A DNA stretch of 64,000 bases from Palaemon carinicauda (Eukaryota > Arthropoda > Malacostraca > Decapoda > Palaemonidae), in the NCBI RefSeq assembly GCF_036898095.1, contig NC_090751.1, forward strand, positions 88,349,604 to 88,413,603, in the 5' to 3' direction. The position numbers were made by a program, and so were the translations under genes. Each line of letters starts with the position of its first letter. Position 1 is the stretch's first letter. Shown in pieces: positions 22,030 to 34,225 of this stretch. The notes under the pieces were generated by a model. It ran no database searches. It had not been told where the DNA came from and was given only the letters and a program-made list of their open reading frames with translations.

Positions 22030-22061
22030 ATGCCTAAATCCCATATTCAATTCAATTCAAT
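22030..22061 (+). repeat. LINE 3' tail of ATTCA pentamers
   Basis: The 3' UTR ends in about three tandem ATTCA units directly before the right target duplication, instead of a poly(A). Confidence 0.8.
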
Positions 22062-22075
22062 TCCCCCAGAGTCTA
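22062..22075. repeat. LINE target-site duplication, right copy
   Basis: Identical to 15475-15488. Confidence 0.7.
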
Positions 22076-24663
22076 ACACTTCTTCCTCAAGGGCTCTTCC
22101 TAAAGAGCGTTCTGCTGGAATCTTCCACGGGAGAGTTCCTGCTACGCACTTTGCTTCTGGGCGAGATGTTGGTATTGACGAGCAATGCGTCTCAACATGC
22201 GACTAGGCTTCCCTGCTTCCCCCTTAAGCTTGTTGGCTCTTTAGTCTACCTTGGAATGTGCTTGAGCTCTTAGGAGCTTTCGCATTACGGTCTTGCATAT
22301 TTCGTCTAAGATTGTGCTCTCACTTGGCGTACTAGATGAAAATGAGCTTTTAAAAAGTCAACGCTCTAGATGGTAGGAGTTCTCTACAGGACCTGCACGT
22401 GCTTGCCAGGTATCCCATCACCTACCTCAGTCCCCTATCCCAGAGGGAAGGGAATGTGGAACAGCAAGCACCCATCAGGGTGCTAAGTCAATGCTTGCAC
22501 TGTAGGTGTTGCGTTTTCAACATGCCCACAAGCTGTGCCCTTTCTCAGCTGAATCTTATCGGGAGTAGGCTATACCATACCAGGGCTTACAGCCTTGGAT
22601 GTCTAGAACAGACGCACTATCACATGCACCTTGCAGGTGCTCATTCTTTGATCAGATTTAAGATCATGGAAGATCCTCAAGGCAATGCAGCCCTGATAGA
22701 AGTTCAGGATTACCCTAATTCAATCCAAGAGATGCATATCTAGGTTAGACAGGCACTTTCAAGCATTTTACATGCATGATTCATCCAAGGTAGTTCAGGC
22801 TCAGGCTTCGCAGATGAGTTAGGCGAAGAGTTTATAAAATTTCATAGTAAATGTCGTACAGTATAATTTATCAAAAGTTGACTCCCTCTTGGGTGATACT
22901 TTTCACTTCAGGCTTCATAGTGGCTTAAGATTGCCTAGAAAAATCTCTTTGTGGAAGAGTTTCATCCTTCGCCTATTGAGGTGGTAGCTCGTTTGACTTC
23001 TCCTTTGAACAAGAAGAATGTCAGGCGATTCGGTTATCAAGCACACCCTGTTGATTTGGATAAACTGCGTAGGATATAAAGATTTCTGCTAGCCATCTTC
23101 CTTTGATTAAGCAAAGGAGAGAGAGTAAAGATAAGAAAAGTCCCAAACATGAAAGGCCCTCTGAGAGTGCATACCTCCGCCACGGCAGCTTATTTCTCTA
23201 AACAAGCTTGCCTTTTCTAGAATAAATTTAGACAGTAGGCATTTTTGAAGTCTGTGTGACAACCATGTGTGAACTTGGGGTTAGGGTTAATTTGGTTGAC
23301 CTTGTGCTTGACCTTTGATCTAGGGGCTTTCAAAATTGAATCACATCCATGTATCAATATAACAATCCCTGAAAGTTTCACTACTGAGAGTAAAATTGTG
23401 GTCAGGAAGTGGTTCACAAACAAAAGCAAATGGACAAACAGGGGCGAAAACATAACCTTCTCCCCAACTTTGTTGGCGAGGTAAAAGCAAGACTCCTCAT
23501 ATGAGTATTAACCACAGGACTTTGAGGGAAGTCCAGCCTATGGAGGCATATTCTTTCCCACAGGGAGGGATTAGAGAAGATCCCTTTGATTCTCATTCCC
23601 CTTCAGAGAAATCACTTTTAGATTTCAACCCCATCTGCAATGACCGGGAATGGCATCAGAGGAGGAAGTCTTGGATAAATTGCTAGAAGACACTGACACC
23701 TAAGATGGTGCTCTCCCTCGGCAGGCCTACCCGAAAGGCCCTGATTCAGAGAAGGGCGGATTGGAGTCCACCTTTCAGCATATTCTGGACTGCATTTAGA
23801 AGTTGAATGGCTCAGGCAAGGAATCTTCCTCTCCTCCAAATGGAAGAGAGGCAGCCATTATTGATAGGCTTTGCAGGGCCCCAAGACTGGTATATCCAAG
23901 TTGGAACTTCCCTGGTTGATTCTTACCTTGGAAGCCCTGATAATCTAAAGGTTGACGCTCAAGTGTCAGTGAGAAGACTTGATGAGGGCAGGTAGATTTA
24001 CAAGGATCATTTTACCATTGTTATGTTCTCATTCATGTGCCATGTAACATAAACAGCTATGAGCTCATTGCCTAAATAAAAAAACAAAACACTGATACCA
24101 AGTTGGTTAACGTGGGGTTGCACATCCACGCTTGAGCCAGGGATTGAGTTGCCAGTTCCAATATGGCTGCTAATATGGCTTTATTCCACAGCCAGGTGTC
24201 TCCTTTAATCATTATGCAACTTCTTGGAGATCATACAGCACACTATCCTCCAAAACAACATACCAACGGAAGGTCAAGTAAAATGACAAGTCAGAGACGT
24301 TTGCCAAACCAATGTAAACCTGGGTACTGCTGTACACTTCTATTTATTCCTTTCTGTAAATTACTTTCAATAAGGTAGGTTAAATAAAGTACTGTATATG
24401 TGTGGTTTTACATTAACTTAAGCAGTTTTCTGTCCATTACTCAATTTATTTTTTATAAATTATTTATAAAATAGAATACTGATAAGAAAAAATAAAAAAT
24501 CTTAGTAATAAGTGAAAGTTTTACTGTAAAATATTTTTACTCCTGTTTAACAAGCAGCTTCTTTACAGCAATGTAAACCAATTTATCATTTACGATGTTT
24601 TACAATGTAATTAACCTTTTATATCCAAACAAGACAATTTCTGCAATACATTTCAAGCTAAAC
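22076..24663. other. Unassigned DNA, possible old repeat debris
   Basis: This is 2.6 kb with no reading frame I recognise. It is the right flank of the LINE insertion, so it should continue whatever lies at 14800-15474. It becomes strongly AT-rich after about 24380. Confidence 0.4.
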
Positions 24664-24890
24664 ATGACAAATTCGTAGATAATTTGTATTTTTCCTAACT
24701 ATACAAACCTTGGCTATTTAATAGGGTTTATTATTTTTGGCGTAGCTTAAATGACTAGCCATTAGAATTTTAATGACGGTTTACTATCCCACCGCTAGTT
24801 AGCGTTGGTAGGGAGGGTAGCTTGCTATCCTCTCCCCCCCCCACTCTCACACACACCTGTGCTTGAGCTCACTTTGCTTGGAGGTAGGAC
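24664..24890 (-). repeat. Right terminal repeat of the third DIRS family
   Basis: The outer tip begins ATGACAAATTCGTAGATAAT and leads into TATACAAACC. The match to the inverted copy at 30720-30924 covers about 190 bp with scattered differences. The fourth family at 36514 has a related tip. Confidence 0.75.
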
Positions 24891-24909
24891 TTCAAGAGGG
24901 ACAGATGGA

Positions 24910-25659
24910 TCACCCTACGAATCCATGCCGAAATGGTATTCTTGGTGACCCTCCTCTTAGTCCTCCAAGTGCTAACAAACAATGCTTGCACTTGAGGACA
25001 GACTGCAACCGTTGCCTCGGACTCCTTACTGGGCACAGTAGGAGATGGTTTGGGTCATCTGTTACAGAACGAAGACTCAAAATCTGGAAGGGGTCGACCC
25101 GAGGATCCGGGGCATCTTGCCAGAGCGCCTTGGGATCCGGGACTGGGGAGCAGTTTAGTGGAAGCTTGAAGTTCAAAGCTGTCGCGAACAGATCCACAGT
25201 CGGGGAACCCCACAAAGTCAGGACTTTGTTGGCTACTAGATAATCCAAAGACCACTCGGTACTCACTATCTGAGACGCTCTGCTCAGTTTGTCGGCAAGC
25301 ACATTCCTCTTGCCTGGAATGAAGCGTGCCAATAGTGGAATAGAGTGAACTTCGGTCCACCTCAGTATTTCTACTGCAAGATGGGATAGCTGCTTCGAAA
25401 AGGTACCTCCTTGCTTGTTGATGTAAGCCACTACTGTGGTGTTGTCGCTCATCACCACCACAGTGTGACCCGCCAGGTATTGTTGGAACTGCTGAAGGGC
25501 TAAGAAAACGGCCTTCATCTCTAGAAGATTTATTTGGAGGCACTTTTCTGATTCTGACCACAGGCCTGAGGTCCTGTGGTGTAGAACATGGGCCCCCCAC
25601 CCTTTCTTTGAGGCATCCGAAAAGAGCATCAAATCTGGGGGGAGGATGAGAAGGTCCAC
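24910..25659 (-). pseudogene. DIRS RNase H and linker (third family)
   Basis: The frame carries LFSDASKKGWGAH (catalytic Asp), INLLEMKAVFLAL (Glu), VVMSDNTTVVAYINKQGG (Asp) and PGKRNVLADKLSR, all typical of DIRS RNase H. It continues into SPTVDLFATALNFKLP, the post-RNase H linker. After that the sequence diverges and ends, where a recombinase would be expected. Confidence 0.85.
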
Positions 25660-25665
25660 TCCTCT

Positions 25666-26417
25666 TCATAGGTTCTCGTCTGTCACCCACCACTGGAGAT
25701 CCGTCCGTTCCGCAGGTTCCATAGGGATCATGACGTCCGGGAAATCGTAACCTTGATTCCACCGGGACTTGAGTCGCCACTGGAGGGATCTCATCCTGAG
25801 GTGACCGTTGGGAACTAGACGAGCCAAAGATGAGAGGTGACCGAGGAGACGTAACCACAATTGGGCTGGAAGCTCTTCTCGTCTGAGAAAAGGGCTTGTG
25901 ACCTTCCTCAGCCTTGCTATCCAATTGTCTGATGGCAAGGCTTTGTGGAGATTAGTGTCTATAATCATGCCTAGGTATACCAGTCTTTGAGTGCAAAGAG
26001 GAGTCCTTAAGATTTATCATGATCCCAAGACCCTGGCAAAGTCCCAGAAGTTTGTCTCGGTGTCGAAAAAGGGATGTCTCCGAGTCTGCTAGGATCCGAT
26101 CCTGTGTCCACGACGATATTAGGGCGAACACTGGTGAAAACCTGTGGTGCTGTGGAGAGACCGAAACACAGCACCTTGAACTGGTACTCCTTGTTGTCTA
26201 GGCTGAATCTTAAGTACTTCCTTGAAGACGGATGGTTTGGGATCTAGAAGTATCCATCCTTTAAATCCAGTGTGCACATGAAATCTTGAGGTTTCACTAC
26301 AAGTCTGACCGTGTCTGCGGTCTCCATGCTGAACGGAGTTTGCCTGACAAACTTGTTCAGAGCCGAGAGGTCCATGACTGGTCTCCAGCCTTCACACACC
26401 TTTACAAGAAAGAGTCG
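25666..26417 (-). pseudogene. DIRS reverse transcriptase, right part (third family)
   Basis: At 25666-25968 the frame encodes the RT-RNase H connection (LWLRLLGHLSSLARLVPNG). Around 26244-26417 it encodes the RT start: SRLFLVKV, WRPVMDLSALNKFV and CTLDLKDGYF (motif A). The region between is degraded. Directly at 26417 the coding sequence is cut by the LINE and resumes at 28260 as SPGFF, so the uninterrupted frame would read through the join. Confidence 0.75.
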
Positions 26418-26426
26418 ACTGAAGAA

Positions 26427-28250
26427 TGAATGATTTAAAGTTTTCAGGCATCCTGACATCTAAGGTCATTGACGTCGGTAACATTTAATTTATACAGTAT
26501 ATACAAAAATAAGAAATGAAATAAAATAAAAAATTAGAGTATTCAATTAAAATCATAAAAATTGAATGTCATAAAAGTTAAATATTTTTCAGAAGACCTG
26601 CTTCTGAAAGAAATCTAAAAATGCCACTTGCATGGTAGGACACATTTCCAAGAATCTTGGCAAGGATGAACCTGCCACCCTCACCTCGAGCCTCAAACAA
26701 ATATCTATTCCGCAAGTTGTTATAATAGGGACATTCGGTCAACAAATGCCTTATACTGTTAGAGGTATTAGAGGTACTAAACAGTTGTCACAATACGGTT
26801 GGTGTTGGCCCTTCAGCAGAAACTCATGTGTCAACCGAGTGTGACCAATACGGAGACGACAAAGAGACGTCTCCCATTTTCGGGGCATCATATTATACCT
26901 CCAAGGAGATATGTCATTTGTTACTTCCCTCATTTTATTGCCATCTTGACTATCCCATTGCTGTTGCCATTTATTGCAAACCAATTTCTTGATGTCAGGT
27001 AGGAAATCATTACAGGGAATGGGATACCTTCTTGGCAGCAACTCAGATGCAGCCTCCTTAGCCAGTGAATCTGCCTTCTCATTCCCGGACACACCTACAT
27101 GTGCTGGAACCCAACAAAATTGAACTGTTATACCTCTCCGTCCAATAAGGAAAAGCCATTCTAAAATCTTTAAAACTAGAGGGTTATTAGAATTAAAAAC
27201 TTCCATAGCTTGAAGGACACTCCTTGCATCATTAAAAATTGTAAAATTACCCTCTTCCTCCAACGCTATTTTCTCAATAGCTGTTAATATGCCATACAGT
27301 TCGGCAGTAAATATGGAAGCGGTCAGAGGAAGTGCACCTCTACAATTAAAACCATTACTATGTACTCCAAATCCAACGCCAGCATCAGATTTGGAGCCAT
27401 CAGTATAGATAAAAGTTGATCCTCTATGTTCTTTAACATGTTCATTAAAAAGAGACCTGGCTTCTAGGTCTGACATATTCTTCTTATCTCCAATAAAATA
27501 TTTACAAAAAGATATCTCTGGTAACTTCCATGGAGGCGTTGATGATACCTTGAAGTACCTTAATTCTAATTACATCCAGACTATTTAATAATCGTTTCAC
27601 CCGAAAGCCATAAGGTTGAGGAGATTTTGGGTGCAACTCAAAGTATGATGCGTGTCTTACAAGGCTTGCAGTCTGAAAGGCTAGAGAGTTAGGGAGTCTT
27701 TGCAATCTAAACCAATACCGAAGAATGGAAGACATTCGTAAAGGTCTAGAGGTAACTCTCCAGCATCAACAAGGAGACTTGGGATAGGCGAGGTTTTAAA
27801 AGCTCCAGTAGACAATCTAATACCTGCATGATGTATCGAGTCTAATATTTTTAACCGGCTTGGGGTGGCTGAAGAATATACCTCACAACCATAACTAATT
27901 TTGGAAAAAATCAAGGCCTTGTATAATTTTAAAATAGTATTGCGGTCTGCCCCCCATGATGTATGGGACAATACTTTTTAAGATATTCAGAGCTTCAACA
28001 CATTTAGCTTTTAGCACTTTTAGGTGAGAAACCCATGTAAGTCTACAGTCAAATATCAAACCTAAAAATTTGGTTTCCAATACACATGGTATCCGTTGAC
28101 CTTTAATGTATATATCCGGGTCTGGATGTACTCCCCGGATACGACAAAAATGGACAATGGTAGTTTTACTTGACGAGAACTTAAATCCATTCATGTCAGC
28201 CCTCTGGATAATTTTATCAATAGAGAGTTGGATTTTTCTCTCAACCATTC
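26427..28250 (-). mobile_element. 5'-truncated I-type LINE
   Basis: Minus-strand fragments encode an RT C-terminal part (about 27895-28248, KFLGLIFDCRLTW) and RNase H (26751-27476: FIYTDGSKSDAG, FTAELYGI, WVPAHVGVSGNEKAD). It is related to, but different from, the LINE at 15489. The 9-bp word ACTGAAGAA occurs at 26418-26426 and 28251-28259, giving the target duplication. The 3' end carries an ATTC-type tail. Frames are broken at about 27476-27735. Confidence 0.85.
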
Positions 28251-28259
28251 ACTGAAGAA

Positions 28260-30440
28260 GCCTGGGGACCCGTCAAGGACCTCCTGGAGAGCGCCCTTCT
28301 TCAACATGGTCTGGACTTCTGCCTGAAGGGCCAGTCCCCTTGCTGATCCCATGGCAAGGGAGCTCAATGACACTGGATTCGTCGTCAGGGGAGGTAGAGA
28401 TGTTGTGAACGGGACACGATATCCCTGACTGATTACGGAAATTGTGCAGGAGTCTGCCCCGAGTTGCTGCCACCTGTCTGCGCAACTTTGAAGGCATCCC
28501 CCAACTGGTGGACATGCAGGGGGACTACCAATCCTAGCGTTTGCAGCCTCGGCTGCTCCCTCTAAGATTCTTCCCTTCCCTGGAGGGTTTCTTACCTTTC
28601 CTGTCCTTGACAGGAAAGGGCTTAGACACCACGATCTTTGCTGCTGTTGTCGGTTTCGTGGTCTTGGTAGGACTGGGGTGCTGGAGGTTTATAGGGCTTG
28701 GATGTCAAAGCCTTATGTAGGAGGGAATCTTGGTGGGACTTCCTCCACCTCTCAGTGGCATGCTCCACGTCCTTAGGCTCAAACAGGTTCGTTCCCATCA
28801 TGGAAAAATGTCTGAGCCTGATCTCGGTGCTAGGGACCTTTTGATGGAACCTCTCAGACACCGCATCCCGACATTTCAGGATGGTGTTTGTCCACAAGTT
28901 TGAGACTTGGTGGGCCAGAAACTCAATTGTGTGAGTGCCTGGGAGTAAAAAGGTCTCCATAGCTTTCCTGGTACGTTCTTTGGATAAATCCTCCAAACAT
29001 ATCAGGATACCTAAGGTCCTTAACTAGATATCCAGCCACGAAGTGGTCTGCATGGCACACTTTGCAACTTTCTCCTGATTAAAGATCTCAGTCGCCGAGA
29101 ATGAGACCTGCCGGTTGGAGAGTCTCTCAAGAGGGACTCCCCTGGTAAGCTCTTCCAATGAATGGTGACTGCGTGCTGGTGAGGGATGGCGCGCAGGTTA
29201 AGGCGCGTTGGCGAGCGCTGGCGAGTAGGGGAAGTCTTAAACTTCTCTACTGCACTCAGATCCGATGATCGTTGGCGGGGAGAGCACTGGCGCGCAGTAG
29301 GTGAAGGTGCACAGTGGCACGCTAGCGATCAGGTGAGCGCTGCCGCGCAGTTGAACACTGGCGCGCTTTATCAGGAACATCGGCAACAGGTGAGCGCTGG
29401 CGCGCTATATCGGCAATAGTAGGAGTGTGCTGACGCGCTATCTCCGAAACCTCAATGAGGTTAGGAGAACGTTAGCGCGCATGCTTGGCATGGCGCGTAA
29501 GGGACATGTGCTCTAATTAGCGCGTACGGCCTTGATGCCCCGAAGTGACCGTTGCCTGTTTTATAAAAACAGGTTTAGTTGGCGCCCACAGCACATCAGC
29601 AGCCAGGAACGGCGACGGCAGGTATGACGGGTGGGAGGTCGGCGTGCCCTTTGTAAGGACAACCTTCCACCGAAAGGGATCGCGAACGATCCGCAGAGAG
29701 GTCCAGGGTTGTAGCTGGAACAGTCGGAGATCGATGACGAGGCTCCTCTGCGGCAGACTGCAACGATAATGTTGAACTGAAGAGGCGCCTCCTCACACCC
29801 TTACGGGGTGAAGAGGAAGGCGATCCTTACGACATATGCGCCCTCTGGGGTCCGTTGGGTCAGCAAGCTGACCATCAGCAGTCCTCCGAAGAGGAGTCTC
29901 TGTGAGTGAACTCCCCCAAGGGGGAGAATCACCGGCAGGAGAGACTGTTGGACTTAGTTCCTCCCTTGTAGGTTGAGCAGAGAGAGAAACTAAGCCTTCA
30001 GCTACAGCAGGTTGAGAAGTTGCAGAGGTAGGAGATACCGTATTGAATACCTCTGCACCACAACGTCGACGATAGACAGAGGATCAACCTCTGCCAAAGT
30101 CGGCGATTGCTTGACAGCGCCACCCAACCGAATGATGTCAAACAAGGCTTCCTTGGAGGGCGAACCTTCGAGCCCCAAGGAAGACCAAAGCTGGAATAAA
30201 TCAGTTACAATGACATTAACATTTAAATCCTCCCCTTGGGGAAGAGGTGGAGCTGCCTCGTTAGGGGAGGCAACGCCATCTCTCGAACTCCGAGATCGGG
30301 AAACAGAACCATGGTCTACGCTACCCCTTGATGGTCTCTCGGAAGAAACCGATCGAGTGGGAGCTTCGGAGGAGGTTTGGGCAAGGGAAGAAGAGTCCTT
30401 GGGATTTTCTCCTTTCAAAGAAATCTTCGAAGGAGAAATA
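28260..30440 (-). pseudogene. gag: DIRS gag remains (third family)
   Basis: Minus-strand frames at 28622-28996 (LAHQVSNLWTNTILKCRDAV, LFEPKDVEHATERW) and 30002-30418 (Ser/Arg-rich, then LNVNVIVTDLFQLWSSLGL) look like the core and N-terminal parts of a DIRS Gag. The stretch 29190-29530 between them is a GC-rich array of GGCGCGC-type words. Several stops and shifts separate the parts. Confidence 0.55.
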
Positions 30441-30451
30441 TCCCGCCTGGA

Positions 30452-30655
30452 CTACTTCCGTCGCCGAGAACACCTCTCCCACTGGGAGGTAGACCACTCC
30501 CTACACTTAGTATCACACGGTTGGCCCCTACAGTAAGGACAAAGGGTGTGAGGGTCCGTTTCGACCCCCAACATAAATGTACCACAAGGGTGGTCGGGTA
30601 ATCCAGGACATTTGTGCATGATCGCAGAGGCCAACTTCACGCTCAAACCTGTAGG
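30452..30655 (-). pseudogene. Cys-rich 5' exon (third DIRS family)
   Basis: On the minus strand a frame follows CTCTCCTACAG. It contains HKCPGLPDHPC, then ETDPHTLCPYCRGQPC and KCREW. The DP-X-H-X2-C-X2-C core parallels the DPVGH...CRSHAHC exon of the first family, suggesting the same zinc-binding N-terminal module. Splicing is inferred. Confidence 0.5.
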
Positions 30656-30719
30656 AGAGAAAGCAAAAAGACATTAATGGCTGTCAGAGAGGCGAGGGTG
30701 AGAGCAGACACGTACGACT

Positions 30720-30924
30720 GCCACCCGAGCCGAGAGCAAAGCGAGCTCAAGCACAGGGCCTGTGCGTGTGTGTGGGGGGGGGGGAGCAAGCTACCCTCCC
30801 TACCCCGCTAACTAGGAGTGGGTTAGTAAACCCTCATTAAAATTCTAATGGCTTGTCATTTCAGCTACGCCGGAAGTAATAACCCCTATTAAATAGCTTG
30901 GTTTGTATGTCAGTTACGGAACAA
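30720..30924 (-). repeat. Left terminal repeat of the third DIRS family
   Basis: Inverted copy of 24690-24890. A G run (about 12) and a GT-rich stretch replace the C run and CA stretch of the other side. Confidence 0.75.
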
Positions 30925-31939
30925 CTTTTATTTGCTACCAATCAATTACAATTCTTTTCAAATTAAACATTAAACCTTTGGGCCTTATAGGCATTCTTGT
31001 AAGTTCTATGTGATGTGCATGCAGTTAAATAATTGTGCTGACAAGAAATCCTGCATGTCAAGTTGGGATACACATGCTACTGCATCCAAATTCAATGCTA
31101 ATTTCCTTTTTCTCAATCCCTATCTATTTATTTATACTGCTTGCTCCTCATCATCTGCAAGTATTGTTGTTCCTTCAGTGACTTGTTGTCTTATGTATTT
31201 ATTTTTTTGCAGACCGTTGCTTGATGTGGATGTTCTGGGTAAAAGGCCTGCTTCGCACACTCGTTGACCACCTTTTGTCCCGTCTGAAATTCATCTAAGA
31301 AAAGCTGAATGCCGCCACATGGCCAGGGATGTATGCACCTGAGTTAAAGAAGTGCCTTTTTTTTATTCTTGTCAAGATATGTTGTATAATCTTAGCAAAT
31401 TTTTGTATTATTAAATTCTAAAGCTGCAACCCTAGTTTGAACAGTACAAGCCCTATGGCATTGGTAGGGAAAACTAAGAATAAATTATATTAAGAGGGAG
31501 AGATGAGATGATAATTTTCAATTCCAATAAATACACTGGGTTTTAATATTAAAACAATAGTCTAAAGCATCAGGTAAAAAGGTTACAGATTTCAAAATTA
31601 AATAAACGAATGTCTAAAAATCCTTTACGTACATTGGAAGGGCTCTTAAGAAATAGGCTTAACTTAAAAAGTAAAAATCCACAGATACAGTTATTCCTAC
31701 ATGGATACAAACTTCTGAGTCACTTACTTGGGATTACTACAAACCATGTTTTCTACGACCGGCCAATCAAAATTTTGGTAGTTTGCTTTGTGAAGGGTAA
31801 AAGCAGCACGTGCTCAAGGAGCAAGCAGAATTGCTCACCGCAGCCACAATGATATTAGTGTTCTTGACTTCGTATTTTTTCTTGATTCATGGTCATTTGA
31901 GTGACTATTGAATGGAGAGTTATGAGCGAGTACTTATGT
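30925..31939. other. Unassigned AT-rich DNA
   Basis: Flank of the third-family DIRS. No gene or recognised repeat is visible. Confidence 0.5.
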
Positions 31940-32860
31940 AGAGTGTAGTTGGAAAAGTGCATGGTAGAGTACTGATTAATAGGATTAAGGATAAAACAGA
32001 GAATGCAACCTTAGAAGTACAGGGTGGTTTTAGAAGAGGTAGGGGTTGTATGAATCAGATTTTTATAGTTAGGCAGATATGCAAGAAATATTTAGCCAAA
32101 GGTAAGGAGGTGTATGTAAAAAAATTGAGTAGTAAAAAATAGAGGGTTGGGCATGAATGTAAAAGAGTTCTGTATGAGAAAGTGATTGTACCAACTGTGA
32201 TGTATGGATCGGTGTTGTGGGGAATGAAAGTGACGGAGAGACAGAAATTGAATGTGTTTGAGATGAAGTGTCTAAGGAGTATGGCTGGTGTATCTCTCAA
32301 GTAGATAGGGTTAGGAACAAAGTAGTGAGGGTGAGAACGGGTGTAAGAAATGAGTTAGCAGCTAGAGTGGATATGAATCTTTTGAGGTGGTTTGGCCATG
32401 TTGAGAGAATGGAAAATGGCTGTCTGCTAAAGAAGCTGATGAATGCAAGAGTTGATGGTGAAGTGCAAGAGAAAGGCCAAGGTTGGGGTGGATGGATGGA
32501 GTGAATGAAGCTCTGGGTGATAGGAGGATAGATGTGAAAGAGGCAAGAGAGCGTGCTAGAAATAGGAATGAATGGCAAGCGATTATGACAGTTCTAGTAG
32601 GCCCTGCTGCTTCCTCCGGTGCCTTGGATGACCGCGGGGGTAGCAGCAGTAGGGGGTTCAGCGTTAATGAAGCTTCATCTGTGGTGGATAACAGGAGAGG
32701 GTGGGTTGTGCCACCCTAGCCATATCAGCCAAACTCGGTTGAGTCCCTTGTCAGGCTGGGAGGAACGTAGAGAGGAGAGGTCCCCTTTTTTGTTTCATTT
32801 GTTTAATGTCGGCTAACCCCCAAAATTGGGGAAGTGCCTTGGTATATGTATGTATGTACT
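31940..32860 (+). mobile_element. 5'-truncated, internally deleted LINE remnant (possibly RTE-type)
   Basis: Around 31957-32140 the frame reads RVLINRIKDKTENATLEVQGGFRRGRGC, an RT motif. It then jumps to the C-terminal part: VPTVMYGSVLWG near 32190 and LLRWFGHVERM near 32380. These words occur in RTE-like and related LINE proteins. RT motifs between are deleted. The 3' end is a TATG microsatellite at about 32838-32858. Confidence 0.6.
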
Positions 32861-34225
32861 TGTGTCAATAAACGATTTTGCCCAGGATAGGATGGCGACT
32901 AATGTGGCGTTTTTAAACGCCAGGTGGACAGACACGCACTCCCTCTGTGTCCCTCTTGCCTAGACAAGAGATGTAGAAGACAATCTTCATGTAAATACTG
33001 TAGAGTGAACTCCCTCCCAATGGGAGATTTTCTTTTTCTTGTCACGGGAAAATTTGAGATTTCCATGTTATAACCCCCCCCCCCCACACACACACACACT
33101 GAAGTTAGACAAAAAATAAGCTAGAACCTCCCATTGTTTTTTTTTCCCCTTTCTATCATTCTCGGAAGGATCTCGGAGTTAAGCCGGTCATTTCACCCCC
33201 AGTACCAAGGCAGCCTTATTGAAAGATCCCGATTATCAGTCTCCAGCTCATATTAATTAGAATGGACTTCCTCATATGACTAGGGGAATAAATACAGATT
33301 TGTCATCTCTACTATGAGGGTGGTCAGACTGCTTTGGCTGTGTCCACCCCCATAAGAGTTGATATTGCCTCCATGCTCAAAGCAGCCTCTCTTTCCAAGC
33401 CTAGTAACACTGGGAAGTTGGGTGTAACTATTCCTGCCATATCAAGAATTTCTTTGAAGAATGCAGTTAAGCTAAACATTCAGAATAACAAATCCGGATG
33501 ATGTGACTGAGCGCACCACCTTATCTCGGCGCATGAATATAATTCATGCGCAACACAGGCTTACAACTCATCCCAGGGTGTTCCCCTGCAAGGATAGATA
33601 ATTTGCTAGTTGTGTGTGAGAATTTTTCTTTGCAATGCATCAAGGTTGAGCCATCCTCCCTAAGAAGTCACCCTGGTGGCCTAGATTATGGCACTACAGA
33701 AATGATAGAAGATCGTCTGCTCAGGGGATTCCCCTTCACGCACCTTGAAAGGTGAAGATTGGAAAGTATCCTTTTTGCCCTATGCCTGAGATGGAACTAA
33801 GTCTGCCTTAAGAGTCAACCTGACTTGAGAGGTGTAGACGAAGCAGGGGGTTTTCAGTCGATAAAGCATTTACTTGTAATGTACCGAATCTGGTAAAAGT
33901 AAATCATTCAGCTGAACATGTTGGAGTGGAAAAGACTTTTCCCCAAGCCTACCTCCCTTTCCTTATCTTGCTTTAATGTGCTTACGGCTGGAGAAGGGAA
34001 CGACTTTCCAGGACAACTTAGGCACTCTCGGAATCTCTATGTCGGTTTCAGACGCCTCAAGCTATGAGAATTAGGAACCTCATCCTTCACCTAGGAAACA
34101 TAACAGTCTTCCTTACAGAAACCTATCACTAAGGAGAATTGGTGTGGCCAAATTCAGTCAAACTCCTGAAATTGTTTATGGCCTAAAACTCTAGAAACAA
34201 ACTATAGAGACACTAACCCTATTTA
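32861..34225. other. Unassigned DNA
   Basis: No supported gene. A CA run lies near 33086-33100 and short poly(T) and poly(C) runs lie nearby. Confidence 0.4.

Larger units (their letters stand above)
15489..22061 (+). mobile_element. Full-length I-superfamily-like LINE
   Basis: The element has a 5' UTR of about 0.76 kb, ORF1 with CCHC knuckles, ORF2 with apurinic-type endonuclease, RT, RNase H and a C-terminal CCHC motif, and a 3' end in ATTCA pentamers. RNase H in a LINE points to the I superfamily or relatives; the exact clade cannot be set by eye. Bracketing 14-bp direct repeats indicate a complete insertion. Only one frameshift, in ORF1, is visible, so the copy is young. Confidence 0.85.
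24664..30924 (-). mobile_element. DIRS retrotransposon, third family, interrupted by a LINE
   Basis: Inverted terminal repeats of about 200 bp lie at 24664-24890 and 30720-30924; both contain the word ACAAACC...CTATTTAATAGG and a GTAGGGAGGGTAGCTTGCT block. Between them on the minus strand are the Cys-rich exon, gag pieces, RT and RNase H. No tyrosine-recombinase catalytic box is visible between RNase H and the right ITR, so it looks like an internally deleted, non-autonomous copy. A LINE sits at 26427-28250. Confidence 0.75.

Noticed and set aside
26418..26459. Third-family RT frame appearing to extend to 26459
   Set aside because: The bases beyond 26426 belong to the inserted LINE; the real RT continues at 28260.
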